Positions 18,178 to 25,746 of a stretch of DNA of 45,957 nt are shown here, piece after piece. The position numbers were made by a program, and so were the translations under genes. Numbering within the stretch: the stretch's first letter is position 1; every line of letters begins with the position of its first letter. This DNA comes from an uncultured Collinsella sp. (lineage in GTDB: Bacteria; Actinomycetota; Coriobacteriia; Coriobacteriales; Coriobacteriaceae). The DNA is taken from assembly GCA_902490305.1 (NCBI GenBank), contig CABUDI010000014.1, positions 1 through 45,957 of the forward strand, read 5' to 3'. The notes below the pieces were generated by a model. The model did not search any database and had not been told where the DNA came from. It saw nothing but the letters and a program-made list of their open reading frames with translations.

Positions 18178-18641
18178 ATCGCAGCAAATGTCTCCGCCAT
18201 GCCAGGCATGCTCGAAGATATTATCGAGCGAACCAAAGAAGCGGCAGATAGCCGCCTCTCATAGTCTCGCGCGTGCATAAGCGGCGTTCAGATTGAGCCA
18301 GTCGGCATCGATTGGACATATGCTCAGGAGACTCAGGGTAACTGGCGCACGGGCATGAATGGCGTCTTCAGACAACTCGAGAAGCATGACGTCGGGCTTC
18401 TCTCGAAACGACCTATCGGAAGCTTTCCGATAAAGACATTGAGTTTTTGCTCGCGATGCTGCCCGATTCTGGCCCCAGCAGGGTCTCGGAGATAGCCAAA
18501 CGCATGGGCGTCGCCAGCAACTACGCAAGCCAATACAAACGCCGCCTCCTGGAGGACGGCGTCATTGGAGAGCGCGGGCGTGGTCTCGTTGGCTTTGACA
18601 TTCCCGCGTTCAGGGAATTCTTGAACGAGAAGGCGTTTTAG
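18178..18641 (+). pseudogene. AAA-family ATP-binding protein, degraded
   Basis: Three coding scraps of what looks like one gene. The first reads IAANVSAMPGMLEDIIERTK and ends at an in-frame TAG (18262-18264). The same frame then continues with GVQIEPVGIDWTYAQET up to HDVGLL. After a jump to another frame the C-terminus reads from about 18402: KLSDKDIEFLLAMLPDSG, then a winged-helix-like PSRVSEIAKRMGVASNYASQ, ending EKAF at 18641. The start codon, Walker motifs and most of the ATPase core are missing. Families with this ending are AAA ATPases with a C-terminal DNA-binding domain. The call rests on remembered patterns. Confidence 0.6.
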
Positions 18642-18668
18642 CACGCCGGAATTGTCCGCGGAAGCATC

Positions 18669-18740
18669 AACGCATGGCAATCAGCATTCCTCTTGGTAAG
18701 GATAGCAAGCATTTTCCACCAACACCGATTGCCATGCGTT
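18669..18740. repeat. 14-bp inverted repeat with 44-bp interior
   Basis: AACGCATGGCAATC (18669-18682) faces GATTGCCATGCGTT (18727-18740), a perfect match. It lies between the ATPase pseudogene and the 3' end of the FMN reductase gene. It could be a large stem-loop after the reductase gene or the ends of a tiny lost element. Confidence 0.55.
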
Positions 18741-18750
18741 CTTCTTGCCC

Positions 18751-19281
18751 TTAGGCGAGCTTGCGAGCGAGCTCTCGCACCTCTTCCAACTTGGGTGAGG
18801 ATGCCATGCTGTCGCGCTTGGTCATACCGCTGATGGTGACAATGCCCTGGTCCTCCCACTTGCAGTATGCGCAAGCTGACTTGTACATAGCGATCGCCGC
18901 ATCATAGACGCCTTCGCTGTGGCTATCGAGCAAAAGGGCCGTCTTGGTGAACGGGAAGCCCGTGGCACCGAAGGCGTACAGGCGGTCAATAGCGGCTTTC
19001 TCCTGCGCAGTAATATCAAACCAGTAGATAGGCGAAGCGAAGACAACCATATCGGCGTCTTTCAGCGACTCGATCACGTTGGCCATGTCGTCCTTCTGCA
19101 CGCAAGTGCCCTCGTGGGCGAAGCAATACTGACACCCCAGGCAACCAGCGATTTTCTTGCTGGCAACGCGGACGACCTCGACCGTATGGCCGGCCTCGCG
19201 CGCGGTCTCGGCAAACGCCTCGACCATGGTATCGGTGTTGGCGCCCTTACGCGGGCTGCCGCTCAATACAACGATTTTCAT
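18751..19281 (-). CDS. flavodoxin-fold NADPH-dependent FMN reductase family protein
   Basis: A 176-residue flavodoxin-fold oxidoreductase. GSPRKGANTDTM at residues 8-19 is the FMN-phosphate loop, and ASPIYWFDIT at about 81-90 the isoalloxazine loop. Four cysteines in GCLGCQYCFAHEGTC are typical of the iron-sulfur-flavoprotein-like subgroup. GGGAGGGAG lies just before the ATG. The family reduces flavins, quinones or nitro compounds with NAD(P)H; the real substrate is unknown. It stands in a cluster of redox-stress regulators and enzymes. Confidence 0.87.
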   Translation of the reverse strand: MKIVVLSGSPRKGANTDTMVEAFAETAREAGHTVEVVRVASKKIAGCLGCQYCFAHEGTCVQKDDMANVIESLKDADMVVFASPIYWFDITAQEKAAIDRLYAFGATGFPFTKTALLLDSHSEGVYDAAIAMYKSACAYCKWEDQGIVTISGMTKRDSMASSPKLEEVRELARKLA

Positions 19282-19418
19282 AGAAATCTCCCTCCTTCAT
19301 GCCGCAGGCGCGCGGCACACATTTCGTTGTAACCAAAACAGATGGAGTTATTCAATCGTCCGCAGACCACATCTCTTGTTGAAGTTCCCTTAAGAAGCTC
19401 AAGACAATTGCGATTGCC

Positions 19419-19559
19419 TTATACAACGTCGAAAATCAAAGAGGGGGCCATAGCAGCGTCGCATGTCTGAAATGGCACGCGGTCAAGATGAGCTACGGGA
19501 ATCGTAAGGATGATTCGTAACAGGTTTTCGTCAGCACCCTCGTAGCGGTACTCCGCCTC
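19419..19559 (-). pseudogene. orphan 46-codon reading frame, probable remnant
   Basis: Open on the minus strand from just after a TAG (19560-19562) to TAA at 19419. It reads EYRYEGADENLLRIILTIPV and ends SLIFDVV, which looks like a true protein C-terminus, but no standard start codon lies near its beginning. I do not recognise it. The surrounding gap 19282-19575 has no other gene; a 9-bp inverted repeat (CGTAGCGG-type arms, about 19540-19580) overlaps the HxlR stop. Confidence 0.3.
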
Positions 19560-19575
19560 CTAAGCGATGTGTCCG

Positions 19576-19899
19576 CTACGAAACGACCGTCTTGTAATAA
19601 GCGCCGAAGTCTGCGAGCGAGTCCATGATGGGCATCATCTGGCGGCCGAGCTCGGTAAGGCCATACTCAACGCGGGGAGGATTCTCGCCATAGTCATGGC
19701 GAAAGACCAGCCCATCATCCTCCATCTGCCGCAGGCTGTCGGTAAGCACCTTCTGAGAGATCCCCTCAAGGCTGCGGCGCAACTCGTTGAAACGCCAGGG
19801 GCGTACGCGCAAGTTACGGATAATGAGCAGCTTCCACTTGCCACCAATGAGCGCTACCGCCGTTGCGACCGGACACTCCGGAAGTTCCTCTTTCGCCAT
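19576..19899 (-). CDS. HxlR-family transcriptional regulator
   Basis: 107 residues. The winged helix is clear: CPVATAVALIGGKWKLLIIR, then WRFNELRRSLEGISQKVLTD and the wing HDYGENPPRVEYGLTELG. HxlR proteins bind DNA as dimers and often sense aldehydes, quinones or disulfide stress through an N-terminal cysteine; here Cys lies in ELPECPV. ATG 19899 is preceded by AAGGAGG at about 14 bases; a GTG one codon earlier is an alternative. The divergent cupin gene is the probable target, with a palindrome between them. Confidence 0.88.
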   Translation of the reverse strand: MAKEELPECPVATAVALIGGKWKLLIIRNLRVRPWRFNELRRSLEGISQKVLTDSLRQMEDDGLVFRHDYGENPPRVEYGLTELGRQMMPIMDSLADFGAYYKTVVS

Positions 19900-19943
19900 C
19901 ACGGGAGACCCAACCTCCTTGACCATACCGGTTTCACAAAAAA

Positions 19944-19969
19944 GTACGCAGTTACAAATATGTGCGTAC
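19944..19969. promoter_or_regulatory. palindrome in the HxlR-cupin intergenic region
   Basis: GTACGCA (19944-19950) faces TGCGTAC (19963-19969). A second inverted pair, CAAATA and TATTTG, overlaps the right side. Position between divergent HxlR and cupin genes fits an HxlR operator. Confidence 0.55.
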
Positions 19970-20054
19970 TCGTATTTGCATGCGCCTTCGCGTTGAATAT
20001 AGCTCACGCAGGAGATGCCTGCAAGGTACATCAACCTCAAAGAGAGGAGCCATT

Positions 20055-20408
20055 ATGGCCAATTATGCAAAGACCCACATCGGCGACGAGAACCGCGTCG
20101 AGCTGCACGAGGTGCTCGGACTTACCGGAGCAGAGGTGAGCGTCAACAACCTTCCCGCCGGCGCTGGCATTCCGTTCGTCCATACACACAAGGAAAACGA
20201 GGAGATCTATGGCGTGCTCGAGGGCGCGGGCTCGGTCACGATCGACGGTGAGGAAATCGAGCTTGCAGCCGGCGACTGGCTGCGCATTTCCCCCGCCGCA
20301 CACCGTCAGTTCCGCGCCGCATCCGACTCGGGCATCACATACGTCTGCATTCAGGTCAAGCAGGGATCCCTTGATGCCTTCACGGCCGACGACGCTATCA
20401 TGTTCTAA
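20055..20408 (+). CDS. single-domain cupin protein
   Basis: 117 residues, a small beta-barrel cupin. Motif 1 reads PFVHTHKENEEIYGVLEG, with His-x-His and Glu as metal ligands. Motif 2 is GDWLRISPAAHRQFRA with the fourth ligand His. Such proteins bind a metal and may be dioxygenases, isomerases or quercetinase-like enzymes; the substrate is not readable. AGAGGAG precedes the ATG. It is divergent from the HxlR regulator and overlaps the end of the convergent TetR gene by a few bases. Confidence 0.88.
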   Translation: MANYAKTHIGDENRVELHEVLGLTGAEVSVNNLPAGAGIPFVHTHKENEEIYGVLEGAGSVTIDGEEIELAAGDWLRISPAAHRQFRAASDSGITYVCIQVKQGSLDAFTADDAIMF

Positions 20409-20962
20409 TTCGCGATCGGTGTGCAAGGGGCCGATACCGCCCGCATGCCCCCTTCGGAATAGGCGCTGAGCAGCTCCTGGGCGCGGGCGAACTCGGGCCC
20501 TCGCCTCCAACCGAGCAGGCGGTTTACCGCGAGATTTCCCTGGACGTTGTGGACGAAGAGCAGATAGGCGTCCTCGCGCGAAAGCCCAGTTTCCTCCATG
20601 ATCGAGGGAACCATCTGCTCGGCGCCGCGCTCGACGACGCGCTGTGCCACCCGGGCGTATGCGTCGTCATCCGAGTAGAGCAGATAATAGTCATCGTTTG
20701 CCGGCGGGCGCTGGCAGAGGGCCCCCGCCCCCGTTCCCTCGAGTGGGGGCGCCGCCGCCAGGGCCTCGTCAATAAGCGCGTCGAGCAGCGCGAACTTGTC
20801 CTCGTAGTGCAAATAGAACGTGCCGCGGTTGATATCGGCGCAGCGGCAGATATCCGCCACCGTCATCTTCGCGAAGCCGACTTCGGCCAGCAGCGCAAAG
20901 AACGCCTCCCGTATGACCGAGAGCGTATAGCGTCGGCGACGATCGATCTTCCCCGATTCCAT
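20405..20962 (-). CDS. TetR-family transcriptional regulator
   Basis: 185 residues. The helix-turn-helix is FAKMTVADICRCADINRGTF followed by YLHYEDKFALLDALID, a classic TetR recognition helix. The C-terminal ligand domain (residues 80-185) is of the TetR_C type seen in regulators next to stress genes. ATG 20962 follows GGAGGGG. It is divergent from the three SIR2 genes, with two direct copies of CTGTTCATTG in the gap, so it probably represses that operon. Confidence 0.88.
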   Translation of the reverse strand: MESGKIDRRRRYTLSVIREAFFALLAEVGFAKMTVADICRCADINRGTFYLHYEDKFALLDALIDEALAAAPPLEGTGAGALCQRPPANDDYYLLYSDDDAYARVAQRVVERGAEQMVPSIMEETGLSREDAYLLFVHNVQGNLAVNRLLGWRRGPEFARAQELLSAYSEGGMRAVSAPCTPIAN

Positions 20963-21027
20963 GGCCCCTCCAATTGCAGCGCTCAACAATATCCTGAAGC
21001 CGCCCGTTTATCGACAGCAGCTCGAAA

Positions 21028-21085
21028 CTGTTCATTGCTCTGACGCAAATCAACATTGATACTTTTTATAGACACCTGTTCATTG
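21028..21085. promoter_or_regulatory. direct repeat in the TetR-SIR2 promoter region
   Basis: CTGTTCATTG occurs at 21028-21037 and 21076-21085, 48 bases apart. Between them lie TTGATA and an AT-rich TTTTTATAG that could be promoter elements for the SIR2 operon. TetR sites are usually inverted, so binding by TetR is only a possibility. Confidence 0.4.
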
Positions 21086-21105
21086 TAGTTGAAAGAGAGT
21101 ATCAA

Positions 21106-22071
21106 GTGACTCTATACGAGCAGCTCGTTGTCGAGCTCACCAACCAATCGTTTTCCCATCAGGCCGCCTACCGCACCGGCGGCACGCCCTATGAGCTGAG
21201 CGCCCGCGAGCCCGAGCCCTACGACCAGCAAATCGAAACGTTCGCCCGCATGATCGAGGAAGCCGATTGCGTGCTGGTGGGCGGGGCCTCCGGGCTCTCC
21301 GCGGCAGGCGGCGGCGACTTCTACTACGAGGACAACGCGACCTATCGCAGGCATTTCGGCAAATTCGCCGAGCGCTACGGTTTCAGGGGCGCTTTCGAGG
21401 GGTCGTTCTACCGCTGGCCCACTGCCGAGGCGCGCTGGGGATACCTCGCCACCTTCCTCGATACCACGCTCAACGCCCCGCTGCGCAAGCCCTACAAGGA
21501 CCTCGACGCCATTCTTACCGAAAAAGACTTCTTCGTTCTCACCACCAACCAGGACACGCAGTTCATGAAAATCTACCCCTGGGAGAAGGTGGCCGAGATC
21601 CAAGGCGACCACCGCTTCTTCCAGTGCTCCCATTGTTGCACCGACGAGGTGTGGGACGCGGTCGAGCCGGTCTCCCGCATGGCAGAGGCCATGGGAGACG
21701 GCCTTGAGGTTCCGACAGAGCTCGTGCCGCGCTGCCCGCACTGCGGGGCAGAGGCGTTCCCCTGGGTTCGCGGCTACGGCAACTTCCTGCAGGGCGCGCT
21801 CTACGAGGAGCAGTACCACAAGGTGTCCGACTGGCTCGACGCGCACGCGCGGCAGAAGATTCTCTTCTTTGAGCTGGGCGTGGGCCGCATGACACCCGCG
21901 TTTATCCAGGAGCCGTTCTGGGCCCTCACGGCGCAGTTGCCGCAGGCTAGCTACATCGCCGTGAACAACAAGACGCAGTTTCTCCCCCGCGCGATCGAGG
22001 ATCGAGGGCTCGCCGTTCGCGCCGACATCGCCAACGTGCTCGCCGACGTGCACAAGACGCTGGGGAGGTAG
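21106..22071 (+). CDS. SIR2-family protein, SirTM-like, first of three
   Basis: 321 residues, GTG start with GAGAG upstream. A Rossmann-type NAD pocket shows VLVGGASGLSAAGG (residues 56-69), then LTTNQDTQF (Asn 148, Asp 150) and IQGDHRFFQC (Gln 166). A zinc ribbon uses Cys 174, 177, 210 and 213 (CSHC and CPHC). Gln where ordinary sirtuins have catalytic His is the mark of class M sirtuins (SirTM), which ADP-ribosylate a lipoylated carrier protein. Unlike known SirTM operons there is no macrodomain, GcvH or lipoate ligase here. The next gene starts 3 bases after its stop. An N-terminal extension of about 45 residues is unusual. Confidence 0.82.
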   Translation: MTLYEQLVVELTNQSFSHQAAYRTGGTPYELSAREPEPYDQQIETFARMIEEADCVLVGGASGLSAAGGGDFYYEDNATYRRHFGKFAERYGFRGAFEGSFYRWPTAEARWGYLATFLDTTLNAPLRKPYKDLDAILTEKDFFVLTTNQDTQFMKIYPWEKVAEIQGDHRFFQCSHCCTDEVWDAVEPVSRMAEAMGDGLEVPTELVPRCPHCGAEAFPWVRGYGNFLQGALYEEQYHKVSDWLDAHARQKILFFELGVGRMTPAFIQEPFWALTAQLPQASYIAVNNKTQFLPRAIEDRGLAVRADIANVLADVHKTLGR

Positions 22072-22074
22072 CGC

Positions 22075-22773
22075 ATGGAAACGGTAAAAGCGGTTCGTAT
22101 CGGCCAGGTACTTGTCGAGGCTGATCTTGTCATCATCGGCGCCAGCAACGGGCTCGACATGGCGGAGGGGCTCAACCTCTTCCGCGCCGACGCTCATTTC
22201 CGAGAGACGTACGGGGACCTCGCTCAGGCCGACGGCATCGGCTGCATACTGCAGGGGCTCGCCTCTCCGGATGCAAACGTGCGACGCCGATGGGTCGAGC
22301 GGTTCCATCAAAAGGAGTATGTCGAGTATGAGCCCAGCCCGCTCATGAACGGGCTGTGGCATCTTACGGAGCACGCCGACACCTTCGTGATCACATGCAA
22401 TATTGATGGGCACTTCGCACGTGCAGGGTTCAACGAGAACCGCGTACTCGAGACGGAGGGAAGCACGCGCACGTCAATCGACGAGCGGCGTCTCGCCCAT
22501 CCAGATGCCCTCGCCATGGCACAGCTCGAAGAGCTCGAGCGCCTCGTGTGCACCCATCTCAATGGCAGGGTCGCCATCCTCGAACTTGGCGTGGGACCGC
22601 GCAACGGCGTCATAAAGCGCATGCTCGCCCAGATCGCGAGCGCCTGCGAGCACGTCACCTACATCGTGTTCAACTACAACCAGGCCCTGGCGCCCGATGC
22701 ATCGTGCGAGACGATTCTCGTTGACGGCGATATGGCCCCGGCTTTCGAGGAGATCGCCCGATGCCGTCTCTAG
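22075..22773 (+). CDS. SIR2-like protein without zinc ribbon, second of three
   Basis: 232 residues. It keeps the NAD loop as IIGASNGLDMAEGLN (residues 20-34), VITCNIDGHF (Asn 109, Asp 111) and the C-terminal AILELGVGPRNG strand. The Gln of its neighbours is replaced by Glu 128 (LETEGS), and the whole Cys4 zinc module is missing: the chain runs straight into a helix rich in Leu and Glu. It may be a catalytically altered or regulatory partner. GGGGAGG lies before the ATG, and the next gene overlaps its last 13 bases, so the three proteins are probably made together. Confidence 0.78.
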   Translation: METVKAVRIGQVLVEADLVIIGASNGLDMAEGLNLFRADAHFRETYGDLAQADGIGCILQGLASPDANVRRRWVERFHQKEYVEYEPSPLMNGLWHLTEHADTFVITCNIDGHFARAGFNENRVLETEGSTRTSIDERRLAHPDALAMAQLEELERLVCTHLNGRVAILELGVGPRNGVIKRMLAQIASACEHVTYIVFNYNQALAPDASCETILVDGDMAPAFEEIARCRL

Positions 22774-23609
22774 AAAGAAAAGCAATGAGGCTTCGAGGCC
22801 TTATCGCCGATGCCGACGCCATCATTGTCGGCATCGGCTCGGGCATGTCGAGCGCCGCCGGGTTCAACCATTACAACCATGCGGGTATGACGCGTGCCGG
22901 AATGGCGGACTGGCAGCAAGCCTTTGGCTTCAAGAGTCTTTTTGACGGCTTTTACCACCTCTACCCCAGCCTCGAGCAGCAATGGGCCTACTACGCGCGA
23001 TACATCGACTTCATGCTACGCGAGCCGGCCTCGCAGCCCTATCTCGACCTGCGATCGCTCATCAGCCATAAGGACTACTTCATCCTGAGCACCAATGTGG
23101 ACACCCAGGTCGAAAAGACGTTTCCCACCGAGAGGACCTGCAACTATCAGGGAAGCTTCGCGCACCTTCAGTGCAAGCAGCCATGCTGCGACGAGCTCTT
23201 CGACGCGAGTCCCTACGTCGAGCGTATGCTCGTGGGCATGACGGGGTTCGAGATCCGCAGCGAGGATGTCCCCCGATGCCCGCACTGCGGCTGGCAGCTT
23301 GTGCCGTGGGTGCGCGATGACACATTTCTGCAGGGCGCGGCCTGGCGCGAGAGCATCGAACGATATGAGCGCTTCGTGCGCGAGCGCAGCGATTGCCGCG
23401 TGCTGTTGCTGGAACTTGGCGTGGGCGAAATGACCCCCGGTATCATCACGCTCCCATTCTGGAGCATGACCGCAAAGCTGCCGGATGCGCACCTGCTGAG
23501 CGTAAACATCTCGGGCGACTCGGCCCCGTTGCAGCTTGGAAGCAAGGCAGAGGCGATCCAGGCAGACTTGGGCGCCTTGCTCTCGGCGGCGCGGACAGGT
23601 AACGAGTAA
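22761..23609 (+). CDS. SIR2-family protein, SirTM-like, third of three
   Basis: 282 residues and the most canonical of the three. NAD loop VGIGSGMSSAAGFN (residues 23-36), LSTNVDTQVEK (Asn 112), YQGSFAHLQC (Gln 130), and zinc ligands Cys 138, 142, 173 and 176. The C-terminal LLLELGVGEMTPGIITLPFW closely follows the SirTM pattern. Its ATG lies inside the second gene. Enzymatic role (ADP-ribosyl transfer or NAD hydrolysis) is inferred from family features. About 80 bases follow before the next, convergent gene. Confidence 0.83.
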   Translation: MPSLERKAMRLRGLIADADAIIVGIGSGMSSAAGFNHYNHAGMTRAGMADWQQAFGFKSLFDGFYHLYPSLEQQWAYYARYIDFMLREPASQPYLDLRSLISHKDYFILSTNVDTQVEKTFPTERTCNYQGSFAHLQCKQPCCDELFDASPYVERMLVGMTGFEIRSEDVPRCPHCGWQLVPWVRDDTFLQGAAWRESIERYERFVRERSDCRVLLLELGVGEMTPGIITLPFWSMTAKLPDAHLLSVNISGDSAPLQLGSKAEAIQADLGALLSAARTGNE

Positions 23610-23687
23610 CGTGGCGAGGCTTTTGCGCTTTCATCAGCCCGGACATCACGCCCATAAAAGCGATGGCTCTGATTCGGGTGTCAAAGT

Positions 23688-24452
23688 TTAAGCCTCCTTG
23701 TCAGTCGCAGTAAGGTATTCCTCGTCGTCCACGGGCTCCAACCACTCGTTGGAGGTCTCCTCACCCGGAACCTCCAGCGCGAGATGGGAGAACCAGCTGT
23801 CGGGCGCGGCTCCGTGCCAATGCTTTACGCCCGCGGGAATATTTACTACATCGCCAGGGCACAGCTCCTGTGCCGGTTTGCCCCATTCCTGATAAAACCC
23901 TCGACCAGCCACGCAGACGAGGATCTGCCCGCCGTCGCTTTTGGCGCAATGGACGTGCCAGTTGTTGCGGCAGCCGGGCTCAAACGTCACGTTGTAGACG
24001 CCGACCTGAGCGGTGGAAAGGGGCGCGAGGTAGCTTTGCCCGATAAAGTACTTCGCAAATGCGTCGTTGGGGGCGCCGATAGGAAAGGCCATCTCGTTTT
24101 GGTGCTCAGCTCTTGCGTCGGCGGCGTCGCCATCCGCCCAAACCTCCTTCGCCATGCGAAAGGCCGCCCACGCCTTGGGCCATCCCGCGTAAAACGCCGC
24201 ATGCGTAAGGATCTCCGCTATCTCCATCCTGGTCACGCCGTTGTTCTTCGCGGACATCAGATGATATTGGAACGAAGAGTCCGTCAGTCCCTGCGACATC
24301 AGGGCCACCACTGTCACGATGCTACGGTCCCGCAGGGAGAGCTCGCCCTCCCGGCTCCACACCTCGCCGAACAGCACATCGTCGTTGAGCTGTGCGAACT
24401 TGGGGGCGAACTCCCCCAGGGCATCTCTGCCTGCCGTCTGCTTAATTGCCAT
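23688..24452 (-). CDS. carboxymuconolactone decarboxylase-cupin fusion
   Basis: 254 residues with two domains. Residues 1-115 are an AhpD/CMD-like all-helical domain (LSLRDRSIVTVVALMSQGLT, then GVTRMEIAEILTHAAFYAGW), lacking an AhpD CxxC. Residues 140-245 form a cupin with NWHVHCAKSDGGQILVCVAG and GDVVNIPAGVKHWHGAAP. Such fusions are annotated as carboxymuconolactone decarboxylase family proteins and often sit under MerR regulators. AGGAGG lies 9 bases before ATG 24452. A divergent MerR gene and a MerR-style promoter lie upstream. The reaction is unknown; detoxification of reactive compounds is plausible. Confidence 0.87.
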   Translation of the reverse strand: MAIKQTAGRDALGEFAPKFAQLNDDVLFGEVWSREGELSLRDRSIVTVVALMSQGLTDSSFQYHLMSAKNNGVTRMEIAEILTHAAFYAGWPKAWAAFRMAKEVWADGDAADARAEHQNEMAFPIGAPNDAFAKYFIGQSYLAPLSTAQVGVYNVTFEPGCRNNWHVHCAKSDGGQILVCVAGRGFYQEWGKPAQELCPGDVVNIPAGVKHWHGAAPDSWFSHLALEVPGEETSNEWLEPVDDEEYLTATDKEA

Positions 24453-24516
24453 GATCGATTTCCTCCTATCGATGGTTCTGGACACGAATCCGTCTCCACG
24501 CGGCTAAGTAGCCCGC

Positions 24517-24615
24517 CTAGATTTCCATGCCCATTCGTCGCACCTGTTCCAGAGCGGGATACCCGGCGATATCGCCCACACCGTTCACGCCGCCGGCGAA
24601 AACCGTTTTGCCCAT
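24517..24615 (-). pseudogene. possible C-terminal remnant of a flavodoxin-family oxidoreductase
   Basis: A 32-codon frame beginning MGKTVFAGGVNGVGDIAG and ending RRMGMEI. The GVNxxGDI ... PALEQ ... MG pattern resembles the last 30 residues of flavodoxin-type reductases. AGGGGTGG precedes the ATG, so it could still be translated. It sits in the leader between the MerR-type promoter and the decarboxylase-cupin gene, so it might instead be the short first gene of that operon. Confidence 0.35.
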
Positions 24616-24658
24616 TACGGACCACCCCTTGCGCTACCGATTTGTATTGACGAGAATG

Positions 24659-24689
24659 AAGGTAATACCTAAACCTGACTTTAGGTCAA
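24659..24689 (-). promoter_or_regulatory. MerR-type promoter with 19-bp spacer
   Basis: On the minus strand -35 TTGACC (24684-24689) and -10 TACCTT (24659-24664) are 19 bases apart, the long spacing typical of MerR-activated promoters. Between them lies the dyad CCTAAA-6-TTTAGG (24668-24685). It faces the decarboxylase-cupin gene, and the MerR gene starts 31 bases to the right. Confidence 0.68.
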
Positions 24690-24720
24690 GGAATGAATTC
24701 GAGATTTATTCGGAGGGGCC

Positions 24721-25161
24721 ATGTACACAATCGGACAGGTGGCGGAAATGTTCGGCTTGCCCGCCTCAACGCTGCGGTATTACGACAAGCAGGGATTGTT
24801 CCCGGGGCTGGAGCGGACGTCCGGCATTCGCCGATTCGGCGATACGGAACTCGAGGCGCTTCGGGTCATCGAATGCCTGAAGAAGGCGGGAATGGAGATC
24901 AAGGACATCCGGCTGTTCATGGAATGGTGTGCAGAGGGTCCATCAACATACCCCCAGCGCAAGGCCATGTTCGAGGAGCGGAAGGCCCATATGGAGTCGG
25001 AGATCGAGAACATGAACCGCGCGCTAGACATGCTGAAGTTCAAATGCTGGTACTACGAGCAGGCGATTCAAGATGGCAACGAGGATAGGCTGGAGGCGCT
25101 GATTCCCGACAATTTGCCGGAAGAAATCAAAGGCGCCTACGAGAACGCGCACGCTCGATAA
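24721..25161 (+). CDS. MerR-family transcriptional regulator
   Basis: 146 residues. The N-terminal winged helix is MYTIGQVAEMFGLPASTLRY followed by YDKQGLFPGLERTSGIRRF. Residues 80-125 form the dimer coiled coil (RKAMFEERKAHMESEIENMN). The C-terminus has one Cys in LKFKCWYYEQA and no metal-binding CxC motif, so it belongs to the drug/redox branch of the family rather than the metal branch. GGAGGGGCC precedes the ATG. It lies divergent from a decarboxylase-cupin gene with a MerR-type promoter between them. Confidence 0.92.
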   Translation: MYTIGQVAEMFGLPASTLRYYDKQGLFPGLERTSGIRRFGDTELEALRVIECLKKAGMEIKDIRLFMEWCAEGPSTYPQRKAMFEERKAHMESEIENMNRALDMLKFKCWYYEQAIQDGNEDRLEALIPDNLPEEIKGAYENAHAR

Positions 25162-25222
25162 AGCCGTTCGCTATCCATGGGACTCTGGCAAGGAGCTCCT
25201 TCCGAACAGAACGAAAAAGAAA

Positions 25223-25247
25223 GCCTCCGAACCAAAGGTCCGGAGGC
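25223..25247 (+). terminator. probable terminator after the MerR gene
   Basis: GCCTCCG and CGGAGGC form a 7-bp stem with an 11-base loop, followed by CGTTATTTCC. It lies 60 bases after the MerR stop and just before the first guaA-like 14-mer. Confidence 0.5.
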
Positions 25248-25258
25248 CGTTATTTCCG

Positions 25259-25272
25259 CTATTCCCACTCGA
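25259..25272. other. guaA-3'-end-like 14-mer, copy A (candidate att site)
   Basis: CTATTCCCACTCGA. Read on the minus strand it encodes the GMP synthase ending (I)VEWE followed by TAG. The same 14 bases recur at 28542-28555, and guaA itself has 12 of 14 at 30815-30828. The 3' end of guaA is a known integration target, so this is read as the outer edge of an accessory block. Confidence 0.5.
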
Positions 25273-25406
25273 CAATAGGAGCCACTGGCCAAAAGCCTGT
25301 CAACATCAAAACAAGTTCTCAATCTGTCGATTCTACGTGAGGCAATGATCATCATTTGATACCCGCGCTGTTTGCGCACTAGGAAGCAAAGGAATCTGGC
25401 CACCAC

Positions 25407-25697
25407 TCAAATAAGATCACCGCCATCTTGCATAAACGACGCCATGTTAAGGTGCCTGACGCCATCCCTCTCCTGCAATAGAGGATCAAGCGTGAACAAG
25501 TAGCGCGGATACCCATCCCTGATGTGACCGAACGGCCTGTACTCGCGCTCCTCGACGTCTGTGTCGGCAATCGACATAGAGACCTGGATGTAGGCGTAAG
25601 CATTGCGCCTACGAGCGATGAAGTCACACTCGAGCTTCCCAATACGGCCCACAGAAAGCTCGTACCCGCGCGATGCAAGATAGAGGTAGATCTTCAC
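25407..25697 (-). pseudogene. DUF4143-type AAA ATPase, C-terminal remnant
   Basis: 96 codons matching only the end of ATP-binding proteins with a C-terminal nuclease-like fold. Key stretches are YLYLASRGYELSVGRIGKLE, CDFIARRRNAYAYIQVS, EREYRPFGHIRDGYPRYLFT and MNMASF-like ending LNMASFMQDGG. Full proteins have about 400 residues with a Walker A motif; none is present. The sequence upstream (25698-25746) stays similar for a few codons and then gives way to a palindromic AT-rich region. Confidence 0.65.
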
Positions 25698-25746
25698 GTC
25701 GGTATATACGCAAGATGCACCCCTTTTTCTCAGCGTCCATTTCAGC

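Noticed and set aside
25137..25406. 89-codon minus-strand frame between the MerR gene and the DUF4143 remnant
   Set aside because: It crosses the terminator and the guaA-like 14-mer and lacks any domain or ribosome site.
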